DNA of 64,000 bases from Akkermansiaceae bacterium UBA1315. GTDB taxonomy: Bacteria; Verrucomicrobiota; Verrucomicrobiia; Verrucomicrobiales; Akkermansiaceae. The DNA is taken from contig DBTN01000012.1 in NCBI GenBank assembly GCA_002307065.1, positions 68,381-132,380 on the forward strand. Direction: 5' to 3'. Shown here in pieces: positions 15,661 to 24,912 of this stretch. Under the pieces are notes generated by a model that did no database searches, had not been told where the DNA came from, and saw nothing but the letters and a program-made list of their open reading frames with translations. A program made the position numbers and the translations under genes. Every line of letters begins with the position of its first letter. The first letter of the stretch is position 1.

Positions 15661-16859
15661 AACCGGTAGCCGAGAGTTTCGATATTGCCGTCGTAGGTGG
15701 TGGCAGTGCGGGACTCGCGGCGGCGGTCACAGCGGCACGGTCGGGTGCGCGGGTTTTGCTGGTCGAAAGATACGGCTATCTCGGCGGCATGGGGACGGCG
15801 TCGCTGGTTCATACCTTCTGCGGGCTCTATTTGCTCAGAGCGGAACCGGGCGCGGTGTTGGCGAACCCGGGGTTCCCTGCTGAAATCGCGGAGCGGATGA
15901 TCCTTGCAACGGGCATCGGTCCTCAACGAGTGGGACGTGTCGACATTCTGCCGCAGCATCCGGTGGAGTTTGTCAAAATCGCCGATGATCTGGTTTCTGC
16001 GGAATCGACTTTGGAGTTGAGGCTTCATTGTGAGTTGACCGGTGTTTCACAAACCGGTTCCGGCTGGGAAATCCGGATGACCGGTCGTGGCGGTGCCCGG
16101 TCGTGCCATGCGGGAAAACTGATCGACGCTTCGGGTGACGCGGTGGTCGCTGACCTGTTAGATATGGATTTCGCCATGACCGAATCTCCGCGTCTGCAAC
16201 GACCGGCTTACCTTTTCGGAGTGCAAGGAGTGACCGGCTTTGATGACGAGGCACGATTGCAGACGGTGGGTTTGATCGTCGAAGCGGTGAGGAATGGCGA
16301 ACTCGTGAAAGATGCCTACGGGTTGAGCTTTCGCGAGTCGGGAAGAGTGGGGGAAATTTTTGGATCGTTGGACCTGCATGGCGGGGATGATTACGATCCG
16401 TTTGATGATTTTTCCTTGAGCGGTCTGGAAATGAAGGGGAGAAGCGTCGCTGCGGGAGTGGTGAAATGTTTATCTCGGAAAAGTGCTCTTTGGAAAAACG
16501 CTTACATCAGTCATTGGCCGATCCGGGCGGGAGTTCGGGAAAGCCGACGCTGGATCGGAGAAGCGACGCTGACGGGGAATGATCTCCTGAAAGGAAACCG
16601 TTTCGGCGATGAAGTTGCCCTGGCGACGTGGCCGATGGAATTCCGCGAAAACACACGCGGACCAAAGCTGCGGTTTCCTGAAGAAAATCGTCCGGCTGGC
16701 ATTCCGCTCGGTTGCTTGAAACCGCGGGGTGTCGATGGGCTTTTTGTCGCAGGCCGCTGCATTTCCACCGATCACGACGCGCAAGCATCGATTCGCGTGA
16801 TGGGGACGTGTTTTGCGACCGGTGAAGCGGCGGGAAAAGCGGCGGCCCTTGAGAGTTAG
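15657..16859 (+). CDS. FAD-dependent oxidoreductase
   Basis: A 400-residue flavoprotein. The dinucleotide-binding motif is VVGGGSAGLAAA (GGGSAG at residues 14-19), with the acidic residue LVERYGYLGG that holds the ribose. GKLIDASGDA lies in the middle and GLFVAGRCIS-DHDAQASIRVMGTCFATGEAAG near the end, the pattern of the FAD_oxidored (PF12831) group. Members act on diverse small molecules. It overlaps the ACP gene by four bases, so the two are translationally coupled and may act on the same carrier-bound intermediate. Confidence 0.85.
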   Translation: MKPVAESFDIAVVGGGSAGLAAAVTAARSGARVLLVERYGYLGGMGTASLVHTFCGLYLLRAEPGAVLANPGFPAEIAERMILATGIGPQRVGRVDILPQHPVEFVKIADDLVSAESTLELRLHCELTGVSQTGSGWEIRMTGRGGARSCHAGKLIDASGDAVVADLLDMDFAMTESPRLQRPAYLFGVQGVTGFDDEARLQTVGLIVEAVRNGELVKDAYGLSFRESGRVGEIFGSLDLHGGDDYDPFDDFSLSGLEMKGRSVAAGVVKCLSRKSALWKNAYISHWPIRAGVRESRRWIGEATLTGNDLLKGNRFGDEVALATWPMEFRENTRGPKLRFPEENRPAGIPLGCLKPRGVDGLFVAGRCISTDHDAQASIRVMGTCFATGEAAGKAAALES

Positions 16860-17008
16860 TAATACTGTCCGACCCAGGTCACAAAAAGATATCATTGGTG
16901 CGGTAAGACCTTAAAGCGGGGAGATATCGATAACTGCTAAGCGGATTTATCTCACGTTTCATCCGGGCCAGTGGTCCGCGACAAAACGGTGGTGTTTTTT
17001 ATGATTTT

Positions 17009-19693
17009 TTATTTCCGATCTTTCGCTCGCTGGAAACGGGAGCGGCGGTCGGATTGTTCCGGATCGGTTTCGGGGACGGGAGTTGGTGAAGCCGGTGGCG
17101 GCCCGGAGACCTGCGCGGGTTTGGCTTTTTGAACCGGTTTTCGACGTTCGGTTTTCGCTTTTGGCAACCGGTTTGGGATGGCGAGTTGAGGAAGTTTCCA
17201 ACCGGTTCGGGTGAGCAGTGCTTCGGTGAGAACGAGAAGGATCAATGCGATTCCGAGCGGAATTCGAAGACGGGTTTCTGCGGTGAAAGGAGGACGCAAC
17301 CAGGCTTTGGAAAGATCGAGAAGTTCGCGGCCACCGGTTTGCGCGGAGACGGATCGCAGTTCTGTTAGGCGTTCCGGTTCGAAGGCCCATTCGATGGATG
17401 AGCCGACGCTGAGAGGGCCGAAAGATAAGGCATGCTCACCGATTTGAACCGCGCCTCTCACGACGCTGCCCTCGGCGAGATCGCGGGTGAGCGAAAAATG
17501 GCCGGGGGAAATTCTCCGCCAGGGAAGATCGTAAGGCGCGGAACCGGTTTCGTCCTGCAAGCGGACTTTTGGTGGAATCGCGACCAGCTTCTGTGACCAT
17601 TCTTCGGTGTCGTAGAGGAGGTCGAGGGTGAGACGAGTGCCTTCGTGCCGATGCCGAAGGGCGATGCCAGGCGGCGTATTTTCCCCCATGAGAAAGCGGC
17701 CGAGCGTTTGTAAAAAATCTCCGTAGCCCGGCCAGTTACGGACGAATTCCGAATATTCGCCACCGAGTGGAAAGGAAGCCGCAGCGCTTCGTCCCAGCCC
17801 GCGCCGTGCGTGGGCGATCAGCGGTGCGGCGTATTCGTCAGTGGAAATCAGCGACACCGTCGCATCGGGCCGCGCGTAGGAAAGATTGTAGCCGTCGATC
17901 TGTTTCGGCCACTCGATCGGTTTGGGAGAAATCTCCGACCAACGCCCGGTCGCTTGAGTTCCAACCGGATCTTTGACAAACGCGGAGCGAGCGATGGTGA
18001 CGGTTTCCTGAGCGAAAATTTTCGGGATATCGACCGCTTGGTCGGAGAAAAAAATCCGGCCATTTCCGCGGTTCGCGATGTCTTCGAGCAATGCCGCATC
18101 GACATCTGCCGGGGTGCCGAGGCCGATGACCGAGAGCGTGGCGCCATGATCGGTCAGGGTGTGGATCAGATTTTTATAGGCTCCCGGTTCTTCGGAATCC
18201 TGGGCATCGGAAAAAAGGATGATATGGCGAGTTCCTGCCGGAGATTTTTCCAGTTCTTTCCAAGCGGCTTCGAGACCGGCGTAAACAAAAATCCCGCCGC
18301 CTGCGGATTGGATCTTTCGAACTTTGGCACCGAGTTCCGCTTTGCGGTTTTGGACTTGGGTCAACGGGACAACTTTGGTCGGTTCGCTATCGACGGCGAA
18401 CACCGTGACTTGATCCATCGCGCCGAGAAGATCGATCGCGTTGGCCGCACCGGAATTGGCGAGGTCCATTTTGGTCATGTTGCCGCCGACTTTCACCGCC
18501 ATGGAGCCGGACCGGTCCATGACGATGGCGAGCGCGACGGAAAGTTTGCGGTGTTCGTTTTTCAATTCCATCGAAACCGGTAGCAGCGGGTCGATCGCGG
18601 ATTGGAAATAGCCTCCCGAACCGAAGGATCGTTCGCCACCGGCCATGAGCAGTCCGCCGCCCTGTTCGCGGACAAAAAAGTCGAGGGCTTCGAGGAAATC
18701 ACGGGGCACGTGGTGAGCGGGGACGTTGTTGAGAATCACCGCCCGAGCACCGGCGAGAGCGCCCGCTTTCAGTTGAGAAGGATCACGAATGGTATCCACC
18801 GTGAAACCGAGGGCGGACAAAGATTTTTCGATCGGATCGTTTTGATAAGGACTCACCAAAATCAAACGCGGGCCGCCGGTGATTTCGATCCAGCGTTTTG
18901 AGCTGTTGTTGCCAAGGTGGGCATCGTTTTCCGGGCGGATTTCGGCGTGATATTCGTAGGCTCCGGGGCGTTGGATGCGATCGGTGAATTCGACCGTCGC
19001 GAGTCCATCGACAAGCTTGATGTTAGATTCTGTTAGAACCTGTCCATTCCGGCGAAGAATCAATGGAAACGAGGAATCGGTGGAACCGCGGATCGTGACG
19101 GAAATCAGGAAAGGTTCACCGGTTTGGACACGTTCGGGAAAACGGAATTCGGAGAGCCGAAAGTCGTTTTCCTTTTGATCACGGACGAGCCGGAAATCCA
19201 GCGGAATGCCTCGTGACCGGAGTTGCGCTGCGGCTTGGTGGAGCGGTTCGGTAGAAAATCCGTCGGTGAAAAGAAGAATGCGAGACGGCCGTTTCTCGTC
19301 GACCTGTGCGGCGATCGATTGCAGAGCGAGACCGGTTTTCGTCAGTTTCCGGGAGCCGGTGAAGGATGATCCGTCTGCACCCAGATCGGCGATTTCAGAG
19401 GCGTAGTTGACGAAATTGAGCGTGTCGTTTCGCCCGGGCTTCGCTTGTTCGAGCAGGCGGCTCCATTCCGGCAAACCTTTGTCGATTCGATCTTCGGTGG
19501 AGTCGGATCGGTCTAACAGAACGTAAAGATCGAGTGCGTTTTGTCGATGTTGGATCACGGGATCGGTCAGCAACAAAGTGGCAAGGATCAGAATGACCGC
19601 CCGCAACGGCGATTGCAGCCGCAGTCCACGCCAGAACCAGCCGACGAGCACGAAGGCGGGAAGGAGGAGGAGAAATTCCGGGGAACGAAGCAT
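17009..19693 (-). CDS. Large membrane protein with two VWA domains and a glutamine-amidotransferase-like domain
   Basis: An 894-residue protein, last gene of the moxR operon. Two N-terminal helices (residues ~5-45) precede a first VWA domain with the MIDAS-like LLDRSDST (59-66). A GATase1-like segment, GGGLLMAGGERSFGSGGY, lies at ~345-362. A second VWA with VMDRSGSM (391-398) follows, then a helix near 820-840 and a Pro/Lys-rich cytoplasmic tail. It resembles the membrane VWA proteins found with MoxR/DUF58 in Planctomycetes and Verrucomicrobia. It probably samples the periplasm and works with the BatA-like protein just upstream (15-bp gap). Confidence 0.87.
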   Translation of the reverse strand: MLRSPEFLLLLPAFVLVGWFWRGLRLQSPLRAVILILATLLLTDPVIQHRQNALDLYVLLDRSDSTEDRIDKGLPEWSRLLEQAKPGRNDTLNFVNYASEIADLGADGSSFTGSRKLTKTGLALQSIAAQVDEKRPSRILLFTDGFSTEPLHQAAAQLRSRGIPLDFRLVRDQKENDFRLSEFRFPERVQTGEPFLISVTIRGSTDSSFPLILRRNGQVLTESNIKLVDGLATVEFTDRIQRPGAYEYHAEIRPENDAHLGNNSSKRWIEITGGPRLILVSPYQNDPIEKSLSALGFTVDTIRDPSQLKAGALAGARAVILNNVPAHHVPRDFLEALDFFVREQGGGLLMAGGERSFGSGGYFQSAIDPLLPVSMELKNEHRKLSVALAIVMDRSGSMAVKVGGNMTKMDLANSGAANAIDLLGAMDQVTVFAVDSEPTKVVPLTQVQNRKAELGAKVRKIQSAGGGIFVYAGLEAAWKELEKSPAGTRHIILFSDAQDSEEPGAYKNLIHTLTDHGATLSVIGLGTPADVDAALLEDIANRGNGRIFFSDQAVDIPKIFAQETVTIARSAFVKDPVGTQATGRWSEISPKPIEWPKQIDGYNLSYARPDATVSLISTDEYAAPLIAHARRGLGRSAAASFPLGGEYSEFVRNWPGYGDFLQTLGRFLMGENTPPGIALRHRHEGTRLTLDLLYDTEEWSQKLVAIPPKVRLQDETGSAPYDLPWRRISPGHFSLTRDLAEGSVVRGAVQIGEHALSFGPLSVGSSIEWAFEPERLTELRSVSAQTGGRELLDLSKAWLRPPFTAETRLRIPLGIALILLVLTEALLTRTGWKLPQLAIPNRLPKAKTERRKPVQKAKPAQVSGPPPASPTPVPETDPEQSDRRSRFQRAKDRK

Positions 19694-19705
19694 GGGGAAA
19701 TGAAG

Positions 19706-19726
19706 GGATCAGTGATCGGTGATCAG
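19706..19726. repeat. 7-bp tandem repeat, three units, at the BatA/VWA stop codon
   Basis: Units GGATCAG, TGATCGG and TGATCAG follow one another without a gap. The array covers the stop codon of the gene that ends at 19709 and encodes its last residues (LITDH on the minus strand). Confidence 0.7.
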
Positions 19727-21496
19727 CGGAGAAGATTTGGGAGAGGAGAATTTCCAGGCGATCAGCAATGCCGCGATGAGGAGGAAGACCCAGATTTGCC
19801 AGAGCGGATCGGGGCGGGTGTGGGTTCGGGTGAGCGATTGGTTAGAAACCGCTAGGTCATTGGCAGTGCCGCAGCCGGAGAAGTCAGCTTCGCGAGTGTC
19901 GGCGAAGTGGACGGCGGCGGTTAGGAGAGTTTGGCCGTTTTGAGCCGCGGTGAGAAAACCGGGGTTGAGTGGCGCGTGGAAGTTTTCGAACGATGGAATT
20001 TCAGCGGTGGCGAGGATTTTTCCCGCAGGATCGGTTTGGGAAATTTCGATGGGTTGTCCCGGGGTGGAGGCGAGGCGCAAGGGCTGACCGGTTTCCAGAT
20101 TTTCAGAGGTCGGCGCGATCTTTGCGGCGCGGACGGTCTCGGCGAACCGGTGAAGGAGTACGATGAAGGCGGGCTGATTGCCGAGGTTTGAGCGGGTGAA
20201 ATCGAAGTTGAAGAAAAGCTGGCGAGCTTGGGGGCGGCTTTTGGTTGCGGCGGTTTCCCGGAGGAAAATGAGCGGACGTTTTTCCTGCCAAAGTAACACT
20301 TGATCGGAGGGTTGACGGGGGATTTCCTGCGATTCTCGTACCAGCAGTGATTGCCAATTCAGATCGTCGACGAGGGGGTGGGCTTCGGCAACGATGGCGC
20401 CGCGAAGGTAAGGCGTGGATTTTTCGTCGTCGGCGAGAAAGACGAGCGCGTTCCCGGTCGAGCCGAGAGGAATGGACGGATTTTGTGAAAGGAGCGTGAG
20501 ATCCGCAGCGGCGGGGTCGGTGGTGGAACCGGTTGAGTCGAGTGAGCGGAGAAGTTTTTGTTGGAGATCCGTCAACGCAGGCGTGCGGGAGGCAAAGATC
20601 GCGAGCGGCTTCGGCTGTGGTTTCACGAACGGAAACGTGTCATCTAACGGAAATCGATCGCCGGACAGAACGATGCGGAGTTGCGTGGAGTCGGCAGGAA
20701 ATGCGGACTGCAGGGTGATGAGCGAACCCGGTTCGAGATGGATCGGGCGCATCTCGGTGGAGCCAGTGGCGGTTTGCAGGGACCAGGTCCGATCTGCCGG
20801 CTGGGTGCCGTAGTTTTTCACTGAGGCCCGCCAGACGATGGTGCCTTGTTCGTAAGCGAATGAAATGCCCGTGATGCCGACGTTTTCGATCGGTTCACCC
20901 ACCGAAAGCAGGCGGCTTTCGAATGGCAGGGTGCTGCGCGGGGTGTCGGTGAGAAAGACGACAATGCCCTCGCGGGAAACGAGTGAACGAGCAAGCCGCA
21001 GCGATTCACTGGGATCGAGGACTCCATCGCGGGGCTGCCATTTTTCGAAGGCAGCTCTGAAGGCATCGACGGAAGATCCGGCGTAAATGCGTGGCCGGTT
21101 CGGTGCGGATTCGAGAACGGTGAGTTCGATGGCGGAGGCGGGCCCTTGCAGATCCGGTAACTCGGCGGCAAACCGGTTGATGGCGTCGTTTTTGAAAACG
21201 CTCATCGACGCGGATGAATCGACAACGACGGCGATGCGCTGGACGCTTTGCGATTTAGGATATCGGGGTTCGACCAAAATCCATGTCAGCAAAAGCACGG
21301 CGAGAATCTGCATCCAAAGAGGAATCGACGGGATCAAACGATCCAAGCGGCGGCCACGGATGGTTTCACGCTGAGTTCTCTCTAACAGGAACAGCGTGGA
21401 AGTTGGAAGCTCGATGGCTTTTCGCTGTAAGAAATGGATCGCGAGCACGGCGGGAATGCCGAGCAGTGCGAAAAGGCCTAGAGGGTTAGAGAGCAT
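19709..21496 (-). CDS. BatA-domain / VWA membrane protein
   Basis: A 595-residue protein with the BatA N-terminal signature (MLSNPLGLFALLGIPAVLAIHFL, then KAIELPTSTLFLLER), a second helix at ~60-77 and a VWA domain whose metal site is VVDSSASMS (residues 91-99). A helix near the C-terminus (LWQIWVFLLIAALLIAWKF) anchors the other end. In Bat operons such proteins form membrane complexes with MoxR-type ATPases. The last residues are encoded by a 7-bp repeat array that spans the stop. Confidence 0.88.
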   Translation of the reverse strand: MLSNPLGLFALLGIPAVLAIHFLQRKAIELPTSTLFLLERTQRETIRGRRLDRLIPSIPLWMQILAVLLLTWILVEPRYPKSQSVQRIAVVVDSSASMSVFKNDAINRFAAELPDLQGPASAIELTVLESAPNRPRIYAGSSVDAFRAAFEKWQPRDGVLDPSESLRLARSLVSREGIVVFLTDTPRSTLPFESRLLSVGEPIENVGITGISFAYEQGTIVWRASVKNYGTQPADRTWSLQTATGSTEMRPIHLEPGSLITLQSAFPADSTQLRIVLSGDRFPLDDTFPFVKPQPKPLAIFASRTPALTDLQQKLLRSLDSTGSTTDPAAADLTLLSQNPSIPLGSTGNALVFLADDEKSTPYLRGAIVAEAHPLVDDLNWQSLLVRESQEIPRQPSDQVLLWQEKRPLIFLRETAATKSRPQARQLFFNFDFTRSNLGNQPAFIVLLHRFAETVRAAKIAPTSENLETGQPLRLASTPGQPIEISQTDPAGKILATAEIPSFENFHAPLNPGFLTAAQNGQTLLTAAVHFADTREADFSGCGTANDLAVSNQSLTRTHTRPDPLWQIWVFLLIAALLIAWKFSSPKSSPLITDH

Positions 21497-21505
21497 GGGA
21501 AAGGA

Positions 21506-21540
21506 ACATCGAACGTTGAACGTCCAACATCGGACATGGA
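21506..21540. repeat. 7-bp tandem repeat, five units, between BatA/VWA and DUF58 genes
   Basis: Five contiguous heptamers (ACATCGA, ACGTTGA, ACGTCCA, ACATCGG, ACATGGA) fill most of the 54-bp gap between the two genes. They share an AC.T..A pattern and are in the same phase throughout. Confidence 0.75.
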
Positions 21541-21550
21541 AATGAAGAAC

Positions 21551-22429
21551 TCAGAGGGATTCCAATGCGCCGACCGGTAGGGCGTTTTGGTAAAGCGTGG
21601 TGATGAGATCGGGTTCCGCCGGGATGCGGGCGAGGGCGGTTTGAGATTGGACGGCGGCTTGTTTCCACAGAGCGAAATGATGGTCATAGGCTTCGTGGTA
21701 TCGGCGGAGTGTTGAGGGTTCGATCCGGTGAGGGTGACGGGTGTTTTTTTCGGGATCGATGAATTCGTAATTTCCGGACCAAACCGGTCGGGCTTCGGAT
21801 TCGAGAAACGGCGAAAAAAGGATCACCGTGCCGTGACGTTGGCCGAGATGGCGGAGGATCGGTTGAGGATCTGCGGAGAAAAGCAGATCGGAAAGGAAGA
21901 TGCGGATGGCATTTGCGCGGAGCGGCAGGCGTGAAAGATCCGGCGGTTTTGAGGGATCGGCGGCTGGCAATGTCCTCGACTTTTTCAGCCACTGGTGGCT
22001 GGGGATCAGCGCGGGATCCAGAGTTTCCCAGGCATCACCGCGAACCGCGTGGAGCGCGACACTCGCTCCCGAGGATTGGCAGGTGGCGACGATGAAATAA
22101 AAAAGCTCGGCCGTGCGGTTCGCTTTGATCGGATCGACAAACATCGATTCGGAGACGTCCAAAATCAGATCGATCACCGGCCTCACTTCCTCCCGGAAAA
22201 GTTTCATCGTGTAGCTGCCGGTTCGCGCGAAAGCCTGCCAGTTGATATGGCGAGGATCGTCGCCGGGCGAGTAGGAACGGTGGTCTTGGAAGTCCATCGA
22301 CGAACCGGTTCCGCCACCGGTGAACTCGCCCGCCTGTCCGCGCCAGACGCGCGAGCGCAGCGGCAGGCGGAATCGTCCTGCTGCGGCGAGAGCGTGGTGG
22401 TGGGCGGATTGCAGCGCGGAGATTTCCAT
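21551..22429 (-). CDS. DUF58 domain protein
   Basis: A 292-residue protein carrying the DUF58 signature: GSSMDFQDHRSYSPGDDPRHINWQAFARTG in two adjoining blocks (residues ~41-70), followed by a VWA-like fold with LILDVSESMF. DUF58 proteins are the standard partner of MoxR ATPases. There are no membrane helices, so it is cytoplasmic. It starts four bases after the permease stop. Confidence 0.93.
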   Translation of the reverse strand: MEISALQSAHHHALAAAGRFRLPLRSRVWRGQAGEFTGGGTGSSMDFQDHRSYSPGDDPRHINWQAFARTGSYTMKLFREEVRPVIDLILDVSESMFVDPIKANRTAELFYFIVATCQSSGASVALHAVRGDAWETLDPALIPSHQWLKKSRTLPAADPSKPPDLSRLPLRANAIRIFLSDLLFSADPQPILRHLGQRHGTVILFSPFLESEARPVWSGNYEFIDPEKNTRHPHRIEPSTLRRYHEAYDHHFALWKQAAVQSQTALARIPAEPDLITTLYQNALPVGALESL

Positions 22430-22433
22430 AACT

Positions 22434-23873
22434 TCAACGTGTCAGAGGAGGGCCAGAGATCTCTTTTTTTGCCTGCTCGATCACCGGCCGGAATTTGAGA
22501 TAGGCACGGAAAGATTGGATCAAAAGCAGGGTGAGGATCCCAGCGTCGACCAACGAGACAGACACCAAGAGGTGATCCAGATTCGCCCCATTTTGTTGGA
22601 CGAGGAACAGGAAGGTGATGGGATTCCAGATAAAGAAAAACATCGCATCTTCTCGATTCGTGATGCCGCTGAACACACTGGGAATGATGAAAAGCACGAT
22701 CGTCAGGATCAGATAGGCGATATAGGTGCCCAAGCGATTTTCCCATTTCCCATAAAAAGTCGCGAGCAGCGCAGGAAAAATCAGCCCGCCGAAACAGGCG
22801 AGAAAAACGATCATCGATTCCTTATCCCGGTAGGAAGATGACGGGGAAAACCAAAGAGTGCCGATCGCGATGGCGCCGATAAGCGCCGTGAAAAATCCAC
22901 CGCTTGCCCAGCAGGGGTACAGAAAGAATCCCGCGATTTTTCCGAGCGGTCCACGCTTGAGGAACGGCACGCAAACCGGTGGCAGCATGATCGCCCGGTC
23001 GGTGAGAGCGCTGATGATTGCGGGAACCCCGATGAAGGCGAAGATCGCCGGTAAAAAGATCGGCTCGATCCAGCCCATCGCGTTGCAGGCGACGACCAAA
23101 ATCATCAACCCAAGTGCGATCAGGCGGCGTAAGCTCGAATGATTTTCCGCGATCGGTGCAATGGTCGAAATGCCGTGGGAAAGGACGCACCAGGAAAGAT
23201 ATGCCAATCCGAGGGTATAACACAATACACCCACTCGGGATGATGCATCATTGAGCGAGCAGATTTCGATAAGGTCCGTCGACCCGCCGGAAAAAAGCAT
23301 GCGCGGAAGGATCGTGAATAAGCTGAAAAATACGACGACCGGAATGATTCCACGGAACCAATTTGCTTTTCCTCCCGAGCCTCCGACCGTTAAGGCGGTA
23401 AATGCGATCGAGGTGAGGAAAAGCATCAGGAGTAGAACGATTTCGCCGACGAGATTCATTCCGCCGAAGAAATAACGAAGGATGAGATAAGGGATGATCG
23501 TGATCAAAATGAGTGCGGACTGGCCGACGATCGCGAACCATTTTCCGAAAACGATTCGCGCGGCGTTGAGGCGGGTGAGCGCCATCATTTCAAGGGTGTT
23601 GCCGGTGATTTCCGAACGGATGGCCGCGATCCCGCGCATCGGCTGGACGATGACGACGGCGATTGAAAAGAACGTGAAGATGATTCCAGAGGTGGCCGTT
23701 CCGGCGTTGGAGGAATCGAGGTTCGCGGCGGTCGAGAGAAGCACAAAGCCGAGCGCCACCTGGAGCGCCATGAAGAGGATGATGAAACCTCTTGCGCGGA
23801 GACCTTGGCGGAGCTCTTTGACGAGCATCGGCGAGAGCCGGTCGGGGAAGTCGTTGAGATGGGAGAGGGACAT
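22434..23873 (-). CDS. ABC transporter permease
   Basis: A 479-residue membrane protein with about twelve hydrophobic segments, starting near GFIILFMALQVALGFVLL (residues ~28-45). The cytoplasmic N-terminus (DRLSPMLVKELRQGLRARGF) and the segment MMALTRLNAARIVFGKWFAIV resemble the ABC-2 / GldF-type permeases that act with NatA-type ATPases. The cognate ATPase is the adjacent upstream gene. The substrate is unknown; DUF58 and VWA proteins downstream suggest a role in envelope assembly. Confidence 0.85.
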   Translation of the reverse strand: MSLSHLNDFPDRLSPMLVKELRQGLRARGFIILFMALQVALGFVLLSTAANLDSSNAGTATSGIIFTFFSIAVVIVQPMRGIAAIRSEITGNTLEMMALTRLNAARIVFGKWFAIVGQSALILITIIPYLILRYFFGGMNLVGEIVLLLMLFLTSIAFTALTVGGSGGKANWFRGIIPVVVFFSLFTILPRMLFSGGSTDLIEICSLNDASSRVGVLCYTLGLAYLSWCVLSHGISTIAPIAENHSSLRRLIALGLMILVVACNAMGWIEPIFLPAIFAFIGVPAIISALTDRAIMLPPVCVPFLKRGPLGKIAGFFLYPCWASGGFFTALIGAIAIGTLWFSPSSSYRDKESMIVFLACFGGLIFPALLATFYGKWENRLGTYIAYLILTIVLFIIPSVFSGITNREDAMFFFIWNPITFLFLVQQNGANLDHLLVSVSLVDAGILTLLLIQSFRAYLKFRPVIEQAKKEISGPPLTR

Positions 23874-23888
23874 GGAAGAAGTTTTGAG

Positions 23889-23909
23889 TGATCAGGGATC
23901 AGTAATCAG
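23889..23909. repeat. 7-bp tandem repeat, three units, at the ABC ATPase stop codon
   Basis: Units TGATCAG, GGATCAG and TAATCAG run without gaps across the stop codon of the minus-strand ATPase gene, encoding its final LITDP. This is the same unit family as at 19706-19726 and 26675-26695. Confidence 0.7.
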
Positions 23910-24890
23910 AGAAGAAGGAGGGAGCGGCGGCGGGGTGATGGGCGATTGGCCGGCGTCGAGGCGGCCGAGGATGTCGATGAAGGCGTCTTCGAGATTTCGT
24001 TCCTCGCGGTGGAATTCGATGACGCGCAGTCCGTCTTTGATCATGCGGGAGAGGACGTCGGCGGCCTGCGACGGATCGGGTGTCTCAATGCGGATGCGCC
24101 CCCCGGTTTTGCGGGATTCGAGAAATTGCACGCCTTGCTGCAGGACGCACCAATCCGAAACCGCAGCCGGATTTCCATCAATTTGCACATCGTAGAGAAC
24201 ACCGCCTAACAGATCTGATCCCCGGCGCAATGAATCGGCGTCGCCATGGTGAACGATTCGGCCATGGTTGATGAAGAGCAGCGAATCACACATCTCTCCA
24301 AGTTCGGACAAGATATGTGAAGAGATGAAAATCGTTTTTCCCTCTTGTGCCAGGACGCGGATGAGGTGTTTCAGTTCGACCCGTGCTTTGGGATCCAAAC
24401 CGGCGGCGGGCTCGTCCATGATCAGAACCTGTGGATCGTGCAGCAGCGCGCGGCCCAACCCGAGGCGCTGTGTCATGCCTTTGGAAAGCTTGTTGGAAAA
24501 ACGTTCGGCAAGTGGGATCAGGTCGGTGAATTCCATCACTTCCTGAATCCTCTGTCGGCGCTCCTTTCCTTTGTAGCCGAGCGCTCTGGCGTAGAAGTCG
24601 AGATACTCCAGAACCGTCATGTGTTCGTAGTTTCCGAAATGGTCGGGCATCCATCCGATCATTCGTCGGACCTCGGCCGGGTGATGGACGACGTTGATGC
24701 CGCAGACTTCCGCGCTGCCGGCCGTCGGGTAATCCAGCGTGGCGAGGATGCGCATGGTCGTGGTTTTTCCCGCGCCGTTGGCACCGACGAAACCGCAGAC
24801 CGAACCGTGGGGAACTTCGAAAGTGACTCCATCGACCGCCTTGAGGTGGGCGAAGGAGCGGTGGAGATCATTGACGCGAAGAGCGGACAT
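23892..24890 (-). CDS. ABC transporter ATP-binding protein (GldA/NatA-like)
   Basis: A 332-residue ATPase. Walker A GANGAGKT is at residues 36-43, the Q-loop region follows at ~79-90 (GWMPDHFGNYEHMTVLEYL), the variant signature LSKGM at 135-139 and Walker B VLIMDEP at 155-161, with AAGLDPK as D-loop. A C-terminal domain of ~100 residues ending in a Pro/Ser-rich tail is typical of exporters such as GldA. It forms a pair with the permease 18 bp downstream. Confidence 0.93.
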   Translation of the reverse strand: MSALRVNDLHRSFAHLKAVDGVTFEVPHGSVCGFVGANGAGKTTTMRILATLDYPTAGSAEVCGINVVHHPAEVRRMIGWMPDHFGNYEHMTVLEYLDFYARALGYKGKERRQRIQEVMEFTDLIPLAERFSNKLSKGMTQRLGLGRALLHDPQVLIMDEPAAGLDPKARVELKHLIRVLAQEGKTIFISSHILSELGEMCDSLLFINHGRIVHHGDADSLRRGSDLLGGVLYDVQIDGNPAAVSDWCVLQQGVQFLESRKTGGRIRIETPDPSQAADVLSRMIKDGLRVIEFHREERNLEDAFIDILGRLDAGQSPITPPPLPPSSLITDP

Positions 24891-24912
24891 TTTGAGGAGA
24901 AGTGGAAAGGGA

